Assembly (NCBI RefSeq): GCF_002355395.1
Contig: NZ_AP017315.1
Span: 1,178,001 to 1,242,000, forward strand
DNA: 64,000 nt
Direction: 5' to 3'
From: Microcella alkaliphila
GTDB taxonomy: Bacteria; Actinomycetota; Actinomycetes; Actinomycetales; Microbacteriaceae
Shown here: positions 1-9,212 of the stretch, in pieces
How positions within the stretch are numbered: the stretch's first letter is position 1
Layout of the letters: the number at the start of each line of letters is the position of its first letter
Notes under the pieces: model-generated
What the model saw: only the letters and a program-made list of their open reading frames with translations
Databases searched by the model: none
Told to the model about the DNA's origin: nothing
Position numbers and translations under genes: made by a program

Positions 1-63
1 AAGCGCTCGAGTCGTTCCGACTCGGTCGAGGGCCACCCCGCCCCCTCTTCGATCGAGTTCTAA
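1..63 (+). CDS. C-terminal tail of an upstream gene (partial)
   Basis: An open frame runs from the window edge to a TAA at 61-63, twelve bases before the next start codon. The 20 visible residues are Ser/Arg/Pro rich and carry no recognisable motif. The tight spacing to the SrmL gene would fit an operon. The frame could also be chance, since only 60 coding bases are visible. Confidence 0.3.
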   Translation, partial: KRSSRSDSVEGHPAPSSIEF

Positions 64-74
64 GGACGACCCTG

Positions 75-1205
75 ATGTATCTGACCCCTGCCGCGCTTGC
101 CGCCGCCCTCGCGGTGCGTGACCTGTCTGACCCCGCGACCACCCCACCCGGCGAGCAGCCGCACGCCATGAGCCTGCTGCTCGACGCGCTCGTTGACGCG
201 GCGACCGCCCGCGCCGCGCACGCTCACCGAGTGGTGCGCATGGGCCCGCTCGTCGCAACCGTCGACAACTACGACGCGCTCGGCTTCGACGCCGCCGCCG
301 TCACCCGCGACCGCCGCTACTCGCACTACGTGAGCCCCACCGTGATGCTGCGCAGCCACACCTCGGCGGGAATCCCCGCGCTGCTGCGGGCAATCGACGG
401 CACCGCCGACCGCGACGAGTTGCTCGTCTTGCCGGGAATCGTGCACCGCCGCGACGCGATCGACCGCACCCACGTCGGAACGCCCCACCAGGTCGACGTG
501 TGGCGGGTGAGCGCGCCCGACCGGCGAACCGTCGACGACCTGCTCGACCTCGTCGCAGCGCTCGTTGACGCCATTCTGCCGGGAGCGCGGTGGCGCGCGG
601 TGCCGGCCGAGCATCCGTACACCGTCGAGGGGCGCCAGATCGACGTGTGGCACGCGGGGGAGTGGCTCGAGCTCGCCGAGTGCGGGCTGATCGACCCGGG
701 CCTGCTCGCGCGCTCGGGCCTCGACCCGGCGCGCTGGTCGGGCCTCGCGCTCGGCATGGGCCTCGATCGGGCCCTGATGCTGCGCAAGGGCATCGACGAC
801 ATTCGCGTGCTGCGCTCGACGGATGCGCGCATCCGTTCGCAGATGACCGACCTGTCGCCGTGGCGGCCCGTGTCGATGATGCCGCCGGTGACGCGCGACC
901 TGTCGGTCGTCGTCGCGGCAGAAGACGACGACGAGACCCTCGGCGATCGCGTGCGATCGGCCCTGGATGCGCGGGTTGACGACCTCGAATCGGTCGCCGT
1001 CATTGCGCGCACCGCCGCCGACGAGCTACCGCGCGCCGCGCGGGAACGGCTCGGCATCGTCGACGGTCAGGTGAACGCGCTCGTGCGGATCGTGCTGCGC
1101 CCACTCGACCGCACCCTCACCGACGCCGAGGCGAACGCGCTGCGCGATCGGGTCTACCTTGCGCTGCATCGCGGGCCGCGGCTCGAGTTGATTGGGGCGG
1201 GGTGA
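75..1205 (+). CDS. srmL: PheRS-like orphan class II ligase (SrmL-type)
   Basis: This 376-residue protein has the architecture of a monomeric phenylalanyl-tRNA synthetase: a class II catalytic core followed by a ferredoxin-fold anticodon-binding (FDX-ACB) domain. Visible marks are a motif 2-like RSHTSAGIPALLR (about residues 93-105), VHRRDAIDRTH (about 123-133), motif 3-like LGMGLDRALMLRKGIDDIR (about 231-249), and the FDX-ACB opening PPVTRDLSVVV (about 272-282). Bacterial PheRS is normally a PheS2PheT2 heterotetramer, so this looks like the PheS-related family of unknown function labelled SrmL. AAGGA lies 8 nt before the ATG. The substrate is unknown; a true PheRS paralogue is the alternative. 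The family name is from memory. Confidence 0.65.
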   Translation: MYLTPAALAAALAVRDLSDPATTPPGEQPHAMSLLLDALVDAATARAAHAHRVVRMGPLVATVDNYDALGFDAAAVTRDRRYSHYVSPTVMLRSHTSAGIPALLRAIDGTADRDELLVLPGIVHRRDAIDRTHVGTPHQVDVWRVSAPDRRTVDDLLDLVAALVDAILPGARWRAVPAEHPYTVEGRQIDVWHAGEWLELAECGLIDPGLLARSGLDPARWSGLALGMGLDRALMLRKGIDDIRVLRSTDARIRSQMTDLSPWRPVSMMPPVTRDLSVVVAAEDDDETLGDRVRSALDARVDDLESVAVIARTAADELPRAARERLGIVDGQVNALVRIVLRPLDRTLTDAEANALRDRVYLALHRGPRLELIGAG

Positions 1206-1236
1206 CGGTGGCGTCGCCCGGTGGTCGGGCTGCCGA

Positions 1237-1833
1237 TCAGGTGAGTCGCACCACGACCCGCGGGCCCGTGCGGCCGACCTCGGTGAAGCCGTGCGCCGTG
1301 AAGAGCCGCAGGGTGCCCGTGTTGAGGCTGCCGGCGGGCTTCGCTGACTCGTCGGTGTCGTGGGGGTAGGCCTCGATCGTGCGGGCGCCTGCCGCGCGGG
1401 CGTGGGCGACGGCGGCGTCGAGCAGGCGGTGGGCGACGCCCTGCCCGCGGTGCTGGCGGGGGATCGTGAAGCACACGATCGACCAGACGCCCTCGTCGGC
1501 CCAGTCGGTATCGCCGGCGGCGGTCGTGATGGCTTTCGTGCGGGGGAGCCGCGCGTAGCGGGGGCGCGGGGCGACGCCGACCCAGCCGACAGCATCCTCG
1601 CCGCGAAGCGCGATCAGGCCGGTCGACAGGCCGGCCGCGCGGTCGCTGTCGAGGGCGGATCGGCGGGACTGCGGGTCGGTGGATGCGTAGTCGGCGTTCG
1701 CGAGCATCCACCAGCGACACCAGCAGCGCGACGCCTCGGTGACGGCGCCGAGCACGGCGTCGATGGCGGCGTCGGGAACGAGCTCGGCGGGGGTGACGGT
1801 GAGGCCGGCGGGGTTGGCGGCGCTGTCGGTCAC
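1237..1833 (-). CDS. GNAT family N-acetyltransferase
   Basis: A 198-residue GNAT-fold protein. The acetyl-CoA pyrophosphate-binding loop appears as RGQGVAHRLL (about residues 130-139) after the strand VCFTIPRQH, and the later LNTGTLRLFTAHGFTEVGR is the usual GNAT C-terminal segment. The N-terminal part, rich in Trp and Cys (CWCRWWM), resembles acetyltransferases annotated near metabolic genes, but the acceptor cannot be deduced. It lies 15 nt downstream of the pyroglutamyl peptidase gene on the same strand, so the two may be co-transcribed. Confidence 0.75.
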   Translation of the reverse strand: MTDSAANPAGLTVTPAELVPDAAIDAVLGAVTEASRCWCRWWMLANADYASTDPQSRRSALDSDRAAGLSTGLIALRGEDAVGWVGVAPRPRYARLPRTKAITTAAGDTDWADEGVWSIVCFTIPRQHRGQGVAHRLLDAAVAHARAAGARTIEAYPHDTDESAKPAGSLNTGTLRLFTAHGFTEVGRTGPRVVVRLT

Positions 1834-1848
1834 GGGCGGGCCCCTCGC

Positions 1849-2466
1849 CTAGTGGATGCTGCCCCCGACGTCGTCGACGTCGTCGGGGTGGGTGAGCGCG
1901 GTGGCGATCGCGAGGCGGATCGCCGGGGCGAGGGCGTCGGTCGACCAGTTCGGCACGTGGATGAAGCCGGCGGCGACCTGGTGCCGCTCGGCGACGGCCC
2001 CCAGGTGGTAGGCGAGGGCGTTGCAGACGTAGCTGCCGGCGGTCAGCGACACGGCGGCCGGGTGCCCGGCGTCGCCGAGCGCTCGCACGATGCGCTTGAC
2101 GGGGAGGCCGGTGAAGCGGGCGGCGGGCCCGTCGATATCGAGGCTCGCGTCTCGTGGCTGGTCGCCGTCGTTGTCGGGGATGCGCGCATCGGCATAGTTG
2201 ATGGCGACGCGTTCGGGGGTGATCGCCTCGCGCCCGTCGGCGAGGCCGAGGCTGACGATCAGCGCGGGGGAGTGCAGGGCGGCCAGCTGCTCGAGCTGCG
2301 CGGCGGAGCCGGCGAAGCTGACGGGCAGCACCCGCCCCACGATCGTGGCCCCCTCGATGGTGTCGCCGTCGAGGGCGCGGGCGACGTCGCCGCTCGGGTT
2401 GACGCTGTCGCCCCCGAACGGCTCGAAGCCGGTGACGAGCACGGTGCGGCGGGTGGGCGCGTTCAT
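1849..2466 (-). CDS. pcp: Pyroglutamyl-peptidase I (peptidase C15)
   Basis: This cytoplasmic cysteine peptidase removes N-terminal pyroglutamate from peptides. The 205-residue length is normal for the family. The opening VLVTGFEPFGGDSVNPS is the family signature. The catalytic triad is present: Glu85 in ITPERVAIN, Cys148 in AGSYVCNAL and His170 in GFIHVP. The motif ARIPDN follows the Glu block as expected. The ATG at 2466 gives a start directly before the conserved first strand. The gene is followed closely by the GNAT gene on the same strand. Confidence 0.93.
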   Translation of the reverse strand: MNAPTRRTVLVTGFEPFGGDSVNPSGDVARALDGDTIEGATIVGRVLPVSFAGSAAQLEQLAALHSPALIVSLGLADGREAITPERVAINYADARIPDNDGDQPRDASLDIDGPAARFTGLPVKRIVRALGDAGHPAAVSLTAGSYVCNALAYHLGAVAERHQVAAGFIHVPNWSTDALAPAIRLAIATALTHPDDVDDVGGSIH

Positions 2467-2529
2467 GAGTCAACCCTGGCACGCGATACGCGCACTCGCA
2501 CTCGCACCCTCTCTACCAGGGCCACAGGC

Positions 2530-3891
2530 TCACGCGATACCCCGCAGCTCATCGCGCAGTGCGCGGCTTCGGGTCGGCATTTCGCGCACATCTCCGCTGC
2601 CCGGCGGGGTCAGATGGTACGTGGGGCCGGCGCGTGTGATTTCCCACCCGTTGTTGTGGGCGAGCATGTGGTGATGTCGGCACAGCAGGATGCCGTCGGC
2701 GATATCGGTGCGACCGCCGTCGCGGTGCCAGTGTTCGATGTGGTGCGCATCGCACCAGCTGGGCGGTCGCTCACAACCGGGCCAGCGGCAGCCGCCGTCG
2801 CGTGCCGCGAGCGCGATGCGTTGCGCCCGGCTGTAGAGCCGCCGCTCTCGGCCCAGGTTCAGCGGTTGGCCGTTGGCGTCGACGCTGACGGTGATAGACC
2901 CTGCGGCGCATGCCAAGCGTTCGACGGTATCGACGCTCACTGGGTCGGCTTGACCCTCGAGATAGCCACCACCGCGGCGTTCGGTCATGGTTCGTGCTGC
3001 GACGATGATGCGCACGCCGACGGGGGCATCGCCGAGCAGGTGGTGAGTGTCAGCGCTAACCCCCTGTCGGAGGAGCTCTGCGAAGACATCACTGGCGTAC
3101 TGTTCGATGCTTCGTTCGTCGGCTTCGGCTTCGTTCGCTTGGGTGTCGACGGGAGTGCCTGTCTCGCTTTCGCTGCATGCCGCCGTGAACTCAGGCTGCC
3201 GCCGGCGGGGTGTCGTCACGCGATCGTAAATCTCACTGATCACGGCGAAGGTCTCGGGGTCGAGTTCCCACTGCGCATAACCGCCGCCACCTACTCGTCG
3301 TCCGATCCGGAATCCGCGCCGCTCGCGCAGCGCCTGTTCGCGCGTGGCAACGCCGGCGAGGTCGAGTTCGTCACGTGCGAATCGCGCTTCGCGGGCGGCT
3401 CGCTCCGGGTCGAGCCCCGCGACGCGATCGACCAGCGCGGTCGAGGCCGCGTCGAGTTGCTCACGGGTGACGGCGGCGCCCGGTGCACCAAGCCCTGTAG
3501 TGACGGCATCGGCGACGGCGACACTCAGGCGACCGTCAAGCACCGCGTCAGTGAGGGGAGTGGGAGATGAAGCGCCCGCTGCGGCGCCGATGCGGACGGC
3601 AGCGCGAGCATCGACTAAGCGGGTTGCGGTTGTCACCCGCACCATCTCTTCGGGGGTGCGGTGGCCGGATTTTTGGGCGAGCCCGTCGCTGCCGAGTTCG
3701 GGGGCAGACCGGCGCGCGATTTCGCCGGCCAGGATGGAGATGTGTAGTTGTGCGAGCCGCGACTCTTCGGCAGCGAGGCGGGTCAGTGCCACCAGTGTTA
3801 CGTCGTCGAGAGAGACAAGCTGTCGCGGGTCGCGCGGAACCTGCCGCAACGCCTGAATGGCGGACTCGAGGCTCGCAGCGAAGTCGGTCAT
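2530..3891 (-). CDS. DUF222 domain HNH endonuclease
   Basis: A 453-residue protein of the actinobacterial DUF222-HNH family: a helical DUF222 region over roughly residues 1-330 followed by a C-terminal HNH nuclease domain. The HNH zone reads CRWPGCERPPSWCDAHHI then LLCRHHHMLAH, with two CxxC-type zinc ligand pairs, the catalytic DAHHI and the closing His. Such genes are present in many copies in actinobacteria and derive from 13E12-type repeats of mycobacteria; their role is not established. The ATG at 3891 follows an AAAGGGGGAA ribosome-binding site. The gene seems intact and stands alone. Confidence 0.85.
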   Translation of the reverse strand: MTDFAASLESAIQALRQVPRDPRQLVSLDDVTLVALTRLAAEESRLAQLHISILAGEIARRSAPELGSDGLAQKSGHRTPEEMVRVTTATRLVDARAAVRIGAAAGASSPTPLTDAVLDGRLSVAVADAVTTGLGAPGAAVTREQLDAASTALVDRVAGLDPERAAREARFARDELDLAGVATREQALRERRGFRIGRRVGGGGYAQWELDPETFAVISEIYDRVTTPRRRQPEFTAACSESETGTPVDTQANEAEADERSIEQYASDVFAELLRQGVSADTHHLLGDAPVGVRIIVAARTMTERRGGGYLEGQADPVSVDTVERLACAAGSITVSVDANGQPLNLGRERRLYSRAQRIALAARDGGCRWPGCERPPSWCDAHHIEHWHRDGGRTDIADGILLCRHHHMLAHNNGWEITRAGPTYHLTPPGSGDVREMPTRSRALRDELRGIA

Positions 3892-4062
3892 GGTTCCCCC
3901 TTTCGGCGCCTGATTGGTGTGATTCGAATGTATGTTCGACCACCGACATTCAGCCGACCGAGGCGCACAAAGTGGAGGAACGTACGGACACGGGTCACGG
4001 GGAGGAGTGCCAACGCCTCACCGCGCACCACGGCCACAACCACGACCACGGCCACGGCCAGG

Positions 4063-4104
4063 GCCACAGCCACTACTGGTCTAGCCACAGCCACTACTGG
4101 TCTA
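4063..4104. repeat. 21-bp tandem duplication across the jetD stop codon
   Basis: Two perfect 21-bp units lie at 4063-4083 and 4084-4104, followed by a partial third unit (4105-4110). They sit in a GGCCAC-rich stretch (about 4030-4070). The jetD stop codon (4094-4096, minus strand) lies inside the second unit, so the unit duplicates the last jetD codons in frame (7 codons). Confidence 0.85.
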
Positions 4105-5254
4105 GCCACAGACGGGCACTGACCCACTGCCAATCGAGCCGTTCCTGTTCGAGACGCACCGCCGGGCCATATCGCGCTGTCACGAGGTCGGAGTACAGAG
4201 CGCTCTCGTCGGTTGTCAGCCTGTCGAGAGACGCCCGGGTTGCATCGTTTTCGGTGCCCCACCGCTGCTCGTGCTCCAGCAGTGTCGGTGCATCCATCAG
4301 CACCGATCGCGCCTGCGGCAGGTGTGCGCGAACGCGATTGAGGATGCTGAACCCGTGCGTGTCGATGTCGCCCCAGTAGTCGACGGGTCGGCCAGCCAGC
4401 CACGTCAGTGAGGCCGGTTCGTTGGCGTCGTAACCGCGCCCCCACAACACCACGCAGCCCTCGGGCACGGGCACGCTCAGGTAGCTGATCTCGTTCTCGA
4501 CGATGAGTGCGCGTTTCGGGCGCACGTCGAGAGCATCAAGCTCGTCGCTGCGCAGCACAGCCTCGTGAACGCCCCGTGGCATTCCCAGCACGGCCGGGTC
4601 GAATCGCAGCCGAACTGTTGCGGGCTTCCTGGCGAAGCCGAGCGCGCGTTCAAACGGTCCGCGCGCAGAAGGAACGGCGAGCATCCCGGCAAGGGTTGTG
4701 CGGTGCCGCTCGATGAACTTGGTGTCGACTCCGGGGGCGCTGACGTGCCGCAGGTAGAGGCCAGAGTTTCGGTGCTCGACGAGCCAGTCCAGCGCCGCCA
4801 ATACGGTCGACCATTCAGCGCCGATCGCGAGGGCCTTGAGCGGATTCGCCAGAGCCCACTCCCGCGCGGCAGGGCTCGTCACGCTGCGACCAATAATCTC
4901 GCGATAAACCGAAACCTCGGTGACGGTGCCGAGGATGCTCCATGCCTGGTCGAAGCTCGAGATGACGGCCCGCTCCGGTCGCGTTGTGACGCCTGTCGAT
5001 CGACCGCCGATGCGCCCGTCCACCACGGTGAACGACCGCCCACCGCGCGATGCGCGGCGGATCGATTCCGCCCACGCGCGCGCCTCGTCGAAGTGGTCGC
5101 CGAGGTCGGCCGAGCTCGGCGCGCGCAACGGCAGGTCGATTGTGGGGAACGGCTCTGCATTCACGAATCTGCGCAGAAGTGAGCCGTCCGTCCAGCGCCG
5201 TCGCACCGCCTCGACGATCATTGACGGCGTCGTCCAGCGAGCGGGATCACTCAC
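4094..5254 (-). CDS. jetD: Wadjet subunit JetD (DUF3322/DUF2220 nuclease)
   Basis: Last gene of the Wadjet operon, 386 residues. JetD is the nuclease subunit that cuts closed circular plasmid DNA once the JetABC SMC motor has extruded it. The N-terminal half fits DUF3322. The C-terminal half is the topoisomerase VI/Toprim-like DUF2220 domain, with an acidic centre in VDYWGDIDTHGFSILNRVR (about residues 286-304) and a terminal RLEQERLDWQW, where the acidic residues of the metal site are expected. The ATG overlaps the end of jetC by 4 nt (ATGA), pointing to coupled translation. The C-terminus runs into a 21-bp tandem repeat. Confidence 0.92.
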   Translation of the reverse strand: MSDPARWTTPSMIVEAVRRRWTDGSLLRRFVNAEPFPTIDLPLRAPSSADLGDHFDEARAWAESIRRASRGGRSFTVVDGRIGGRSTGVTTRPERAVISSFDQAWSILGTVTEVSVYREIIGRSVTSPAAREWALANPLKALAIGAEWSTVLAALDWLVEHRNSGLYLRHVSAPGVDTKFIERHRTTLAGMLAVPSARGPFERALGFARKPATVRLRFDPAVLGMPRGVHEAVLRSDELDALDVRPKRALIVENEISYLSVPVPEGCVVLWGRGYDANEPASLTWLAGRPVDYWGDIDTHGFSILNRVRAHLPQARSVLMDAPTLLEHEQRWGTENDATRASLDRLTTDESALYSDLVTARYGPAVRLEQERLDWQWVSARLWLDQ

Positions 5255-8200
5255 GATGATGCTCGGCGGCGTTCACGGAACTCTTCAATCGTCATGGTGT
5301 GCACCCGGGACGCAGCCCCTGTTGGGTTGTCGACGAAGCCGATCGTGCTGACGTACGGCTCAATGATGTGCACTTTTTGCAGCGGGGTGACGATCAACAG
5401 CTGCAGGCCGAGTTTCGCGAACAGCTCGAGCGCGTAGCGGGTCGAGACGTCGGATCCGCGACCGAATGCCTCATCGATGACAGCGAAGCGGAAGTCGCGC
5501 GACTTTTCGACGCCCCACTCGAGACCGAATTGGTAGGCGAGCGATGCCGCGAGGATCGTGTACGCGAGTTTCTCTTTTTGCCCTCCCGACTTTCCGTCAG
5601 AGTCGGTGTAGTGCTCGTATACGTCTCCGGTCTCGCGGTCTTGCTCGCTGGCGGCGAAGGTGAACCAGTTGCGCACATCGGTCACGCGTTTGAGCCACAC
5701 CTTGTCGGCATCGGCGTGACCCTCTCGGCCGCTGAAACGCTCGATCAGGCGACGGATCTGCTCGAATCGGTGCTCCATGAGGTCGGCCCTGTCATCGGTG
5801 CCCAGCGCATCGCTCGTCGCCTCGCGCATGTCAGCGCGGAACTGCCGCACCTCGCTATTCACGGTCGGCTCGAGGACGAGCTGAATGATTCGGCCGTCGG
5901 TGTAATCGATGGCGCGCAGCGCGTCGTTGATGCGGTCGATTCGGTCTCGAATCTCGCCCGCCTGACGCGTGAGCCAGCTTGAGAACGATGCGAGTTCACG
6001 AACCGCGTTCGTGGTCAGTTGGTGCCGAAATTCGGCTTCGAATCGCGGGAGGTCGTCGCGCAGCACGGTTGCATGCAGCTCACGGTAGGCGGGAAGGGAG
6101 AGCACATCGGCATCGAGCTCTGCACGATGGGCGGGCCAGGCGCGCAGGAACTCGTTCATCTGGTTCTGGATGCTGGTGATGTAGCCCTGCATTTCGCGTT
6201 GCGTTCGGTCGATGCTCGCGCTGAGCGCCTCGCTGATGGTCGTGCGCGCGGTGTCGCAGTGGGCGACTGTCGTCAGGGGTGTGCCGCCGTGACGATTCGC
6301 CAGTTCGGCGTAGTGCGTTCGGGCCAAGGTCACAACGTCGTCGCCCATTGCCTGAAGGGCGGCCGCCTCACGTCGGTCACGCACCGTGATCGTTTCCACG
6401 TGCTTCTTGATCTCGCCGATCCTGGTTGCGAGCGCGGTGAGTCGTTCACGAAGGGCAGTATCTTCGGCGTCAATGTCGTCGAGCAGGGCGTCGATGGCGC
6501 GGAGCTTGTCTGACCCGCTGATGAGCTGCTGCTGCTCGTCGCTAAGTCGCCGCAGGGTTTCGTTCGCCGCTTCGGTGTCGAGATCTGGCCACGATCGGTA
6601 TTCGCGAAGGCCGGTGAGTGCGGTGCTGATGCGTCGCCGTGCGTCGTCGACCGCAGCGATCTCGGCGATCTCGGCGTCGAGGCGACTCAGTTCGGCGCCG
6701 AGGCTGTCGTGTTCCGCCTCAAGTACCGCGAGCTTTTGACCGTTGTCTCGCCCGAGCACCCAGTTTCGCGGGCTGAGGGTGTCAGCCCGATCATCTTTTT
6801 CGTGCCGTTCGCCGCTCTTGATCAACCCCTCGCGAGTGACGGCGCGGTGCTCACGCTGCAACTGGTCGACGGTTTCGGCGAGTACGTGGTCGGCGCGCTG
6901 CGCCAGTTCGACGGCAAGGTAGTCGGCGAACGGGCCGGACTCGACGGTGATGATGTCGACGAGTCGTCGCCCGATCCTGGGGGTGGGTACGGCGCGAACC
7001 CCTCGCTCGGCGACTCGGCGGTAGACGAGTTTGGTGTGCAGCCGGTTGGCGTTCACCCAGCGAGAGACGGCTGCGTAGTGGGCGGTGGGTACGAGCATCG
7101 TGAGCGCGAATCCGCGGAGAACCCGCTCGGCTGCGGCGCGCCACTCAGATTCGGCGGGGGCTACGTCGATGAGCTCGGCGATGTAGGGCACCTCGTGGGG
7201 GCTGAGGTTCACGCTCGAGCACAGCTCATCGCGAACGCGCTCGAGGTCGAGCGGCAGGCTGTTGCGACGCTGGCGAAGGCTTGCGATCTCGAGGCTCGCT
7301 GCGTCTCGTGCTCGCCGTACGTCGATGCGCCGCTCGATCAGCGGCTCGCGGCGCAGGGCATCGGCGGCGCTCTGCTGCTCGAGTTCGGTGAGGCGCTGTT
7401 CGATGTCGTCGCGACGCATGCTGAATTGCTGCGCATCATCGACTGGCGGAAGATCAGCGTCGGCCAGGAGTCCTGCATAGCGGTTGCGCCGCTCGATGCG
7501 CTTATTGAGTTCGACCTGCAGACGCTGAATGTCGGCCTCGATGTCACGCAGTCGGTCGCCACCCGCACCGGCGCGCTGGAGCGTGAGTGCATCCCGGCGG
7601 GGTACGAGCTCGGCTCGTGCGCGGTCGAGAGTCTCGGTTTCGTCGCGAAGCGCGTTGTGCTGCGCATCGCACTCCGACAGCTCGGCGGCGATGATGGCGC
7701 GCACCTGCTCGGCGATGTATGGGGTGAGGGCGTCGCGCTGGTCGCGGTGGGCCGCGTTCTTGTGGTGCGCCTCGTCGTACCGGTCGGCGGCCTCGACGAG
7801 CGGGTTGAGCACCGCCAGCTGTTCGGTGGCTGTGCGCACCGCGTCGTGCGCTTTCACGAGGTCGGTGTAATGCGTGATGATGGCCCGAATGCGGGTATCG
7901 GTGTCGGCGGGCTCGAGCATGTGCTGACGCACGAAGTCGTTCAAGTTGCCCACGGATTTCATCGACACGGTCTGGTGGAACAGTTCCATCGCCTGCTCGC
8001 TGGCAATGCCGAGCAGGCGTCGCACGCGGCGCTGGTATTCGGGGTAGCTGGTGTCGATGGTTGCGCCCGCGCTGCGCAGGCGGGCGCGGAGCGCGTTGAG
8101 GTCGGTGCCGAAGTCGGTGAAGTCGCCGTCGATGCTGAGCGGGTGCGTGGCTGTCACGAAGAAGCGGTCGGGTTGCCCGGCGCGATTTTTCTGATGGAAG

Positions 8201-8622
8201 ACCTGCGCGAGGGTGACGGTTTCTGCGTGACCGTCGTTGACGAACATCCCGAGGATGACGGTGTAGTTGCGGTCGTCGCGCAGCCCAACGGGGCGGGATG
8301 TGCCCGTGGTCTCGTTGCGCTCAGACTTGTAGTGCCCTTCGACGTAGCTGCGCAGCGTGCGTTCGCGGGCGTCGGCTCCGGCGGCTTTGTTGTAGGCGAT
8401 GCGGTTCGCGGGTAACAGCAGGGTGGTGATGGCGTCGACGAGGGTCGATTTTCCGCTGCCAATGTCGCCGGTGAGCAGGGACGTGGAGCCGTTGGGGCTC
8501 ACGGTGTAGACGCGTTTGTCGAACGTGCCCCAGTTGAATACTTCGATGCGATGGAGTCGGTAGCCCGTGGTGTGGTGGGCGGCCGCGGGTGCGTCGAGCG
8601 CGCTAAAGAGCGTGTCGGTCAT
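5251..8622 (-). CDS. jetC: Wadjet subunit JetC (SMC-like ATPase)
   Basis: A 1123-residue SMC-type ATPase (MukB-like) that with JetA and JetB extrudes DNA loops. The Walker A motif GDIGSGKST is at residues 52-60 after the N-terminal strand of the head. A long coiled-coil middle, rich in Glu, Arg and Leu, occupies roughly residues 250-980. The C-terminal head has the ABC signature SGGQKEKLAYTILA, then Walker B with catalytic Glu in FAVIDEAFGRGSD and the H-loop-side segment GLQLLIVTPLQK. Both ends overlap the neighbouring jet genes by 4 nt. The ORF is intact with no sign of decay. Confidence 0.94.
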   Translation of the reverse strand: MTDTLFSALDAPAAAHHTTGYRLHRIEVFNWGTFDKRVYTVSPNGSTSLLTGDIGSGKSTLVDAITTLLLPANRIAYNKAAGADARERTLRSYVEGHYKSERNETTGTSRPVGLRDDRNYTVILGMFVNDGHAETVTLAQVFHQKNRAGQPDRFFVTATHPLSIDGDFTDFGTDLNALRARLRSAGATIDTSYPEYQRRVRRLLGIASEQAMELFHQTVSMKSVGNLNDFVRQHMLEPADTDTRIRAIITHYTDLVKAHDAVRTATEQLAVLNPLVEAADRYDEAHHKNAAHRDQRDALTPYIAEQVRAIIAAELSECDAQHNALRDETETLDRARAELVPRRDALTLQRAGAGGDRLRDIEADIQRLQVELNKRIERRNRYAGLLADADLPPVDDAQQFSMRRDDIEQRLTELEQQSAADALRREPLIERRIDVRRARDAASLEIASLRQRRNSLPLDLERVRDELCSSVNLSPHEVPYIAELIDVAPAESEWRAAAERVLRGFALTMLVPTAHYAAVSRWVNANRLHTKLVYRRVAERGVRAVPTPRIGRRLVDIITVESGPFADYLAVELAQRADHVLAETVDQLQREHRAVTREGLIKSGERHEKDDRADTLSPRNWVLGRDNGQKLAVLEAEHDSLGAELSRLDAEIAEIAAVDDARRRISTALTGLREYRSWPDLDTEAANETLRRLSDEQQQLISGSDKLRAIDALLDDIDAEDTALRERLTALATRIGEIKKHVETITVRDRREAAALQAMGDDVVTLARTHYAELANRHGGTPLTTVAHCDTARTTISEALSASIDRTQREMQGYITSIQNQMNEFLRAWPAHRAELDADVLSLPAYRELHATVLRDDLPRFEAEFRHQLTTNAVRELASFSSWLTRQAGEIRDRIDRINDALRAIDYTDGRIIQLVLEPTVNSEVRQFRADMREATSDALGTDDRADLMEHRFEQIRRLIERFSGREGHADADKVWLKRVTDVRNWFTFAASEQDRETGDVYEHYTDSDGKSGGQKEKLAYTILAASLAYQFGLEWGVEKSRDFRFAVIDEAFGRGSDVSTRYALELFAKLGLQLLIVTPLQKVHIIEPYVSTIGFVDNPTGAASRVHTMTIEEFRERRRASS

Positions 8623-9212
8623 GAGGGTGCCCCTGTCGAGTTGGCGGCGTACTGCGCGAGACGTTCGGCGAAGTCGCCCAGGGCGTGCGCATCGACGTAA
8701 GCCTTGAGTATTCGCCGCACCTCGTAGTGCCCGGGTTGGGCGCGCAGCTCGCGAAGAAACCCGAGTTCGACGACTTTCTTGATCGTGGTCTCTGCGGCGT
8801 CGACGCTGCGTGCCTCGTTGCTCGTCGTGGCATGAAAGACGCGGATCATCTCGATGAGCCTGTCGCGCGTGATCACGAGGGATCCGCTGTCGCCGTCTGA
8901 CTCGAACTCTGCGAGCCGCTTGCGGAGGATGACGAGCAGCACGCTCACGGGGTAACTCAGGGCGTGTCGGCGCACGAGCCGGGGCAGGGGTTCGTCTCCG
9001 TCGGCGGTTTCGCGCGTGGCGAGGTAGGCGTATCCCTCGGTGTCATCAACGACGACATCGATGCCAATGGTGCGGAAGTGGTCGGCGACGTGACTGCCGT
9101 GCCGGTGGAGTGTCTGCCAGACGGTTTCGTGGGCGGCGATGTCTCGGTAGACCACGTCTCGCATGAGGTGGATGATCGCGGTCGCGATGGCGTGTTCGTC
9201 GGGGTTTGTCAT
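8619..9212 (-). CDS. jetB: Wadjet subunit JetB (DUF4194, MukE-like)
   Basis: A 197-residue DUF4194 protein, the MukE/kite-like winged-helix subunit of the Wadjet condensin. The correct start is the ATG at 9212, because it overlaps the jetA stop as ATGA and begins the conserved block (HLMRDVVYRD). A longer frame reaching 9695 is only read-through inside jetA. Helical segments such as YPVSVLLVILRKRLAEFE and the C-terminal ILKAYVDAHALGDFAERLAQY fit the family. It is translated between jetA and jetC with 4-nt overlaps on both sides. Confidence 0.92.
   Translation of the reverse strand: MTNPDEHAIATAIIHLMRDVVYRDIAAHETVWQTLHRHGSHVADHFRTIGIDVVVDDTEGYAYLATRETADGDEPLPRLVRRHALSYPVSVLLVILRKRLAEFESDGDSGSLVITRDRLIEMIRVFHATTSNEARSVDAAETTIKKVVELGFLRELRAQPGHYEVRRILKAYVDAHALGDFAERLAQYAANSTGAPS

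Noticed and set aside
3950..4130. His-rich reading frame on the plus strand (HGHNHDHGHGQGHSH), like a metal-binding protein
   Set aside because: It arises from the GGCCAC-rich simple repeat and the 21-bp duplication. The frame has no start or ribosome-binding site nearby and is antisense to the jetD end.
6709..8415. 568-residue plus-strand frame opposite jetC
   Set aside because: Antisense shadow of a clear SMC gene, typical of GC-rich coding DNA, with no domain.
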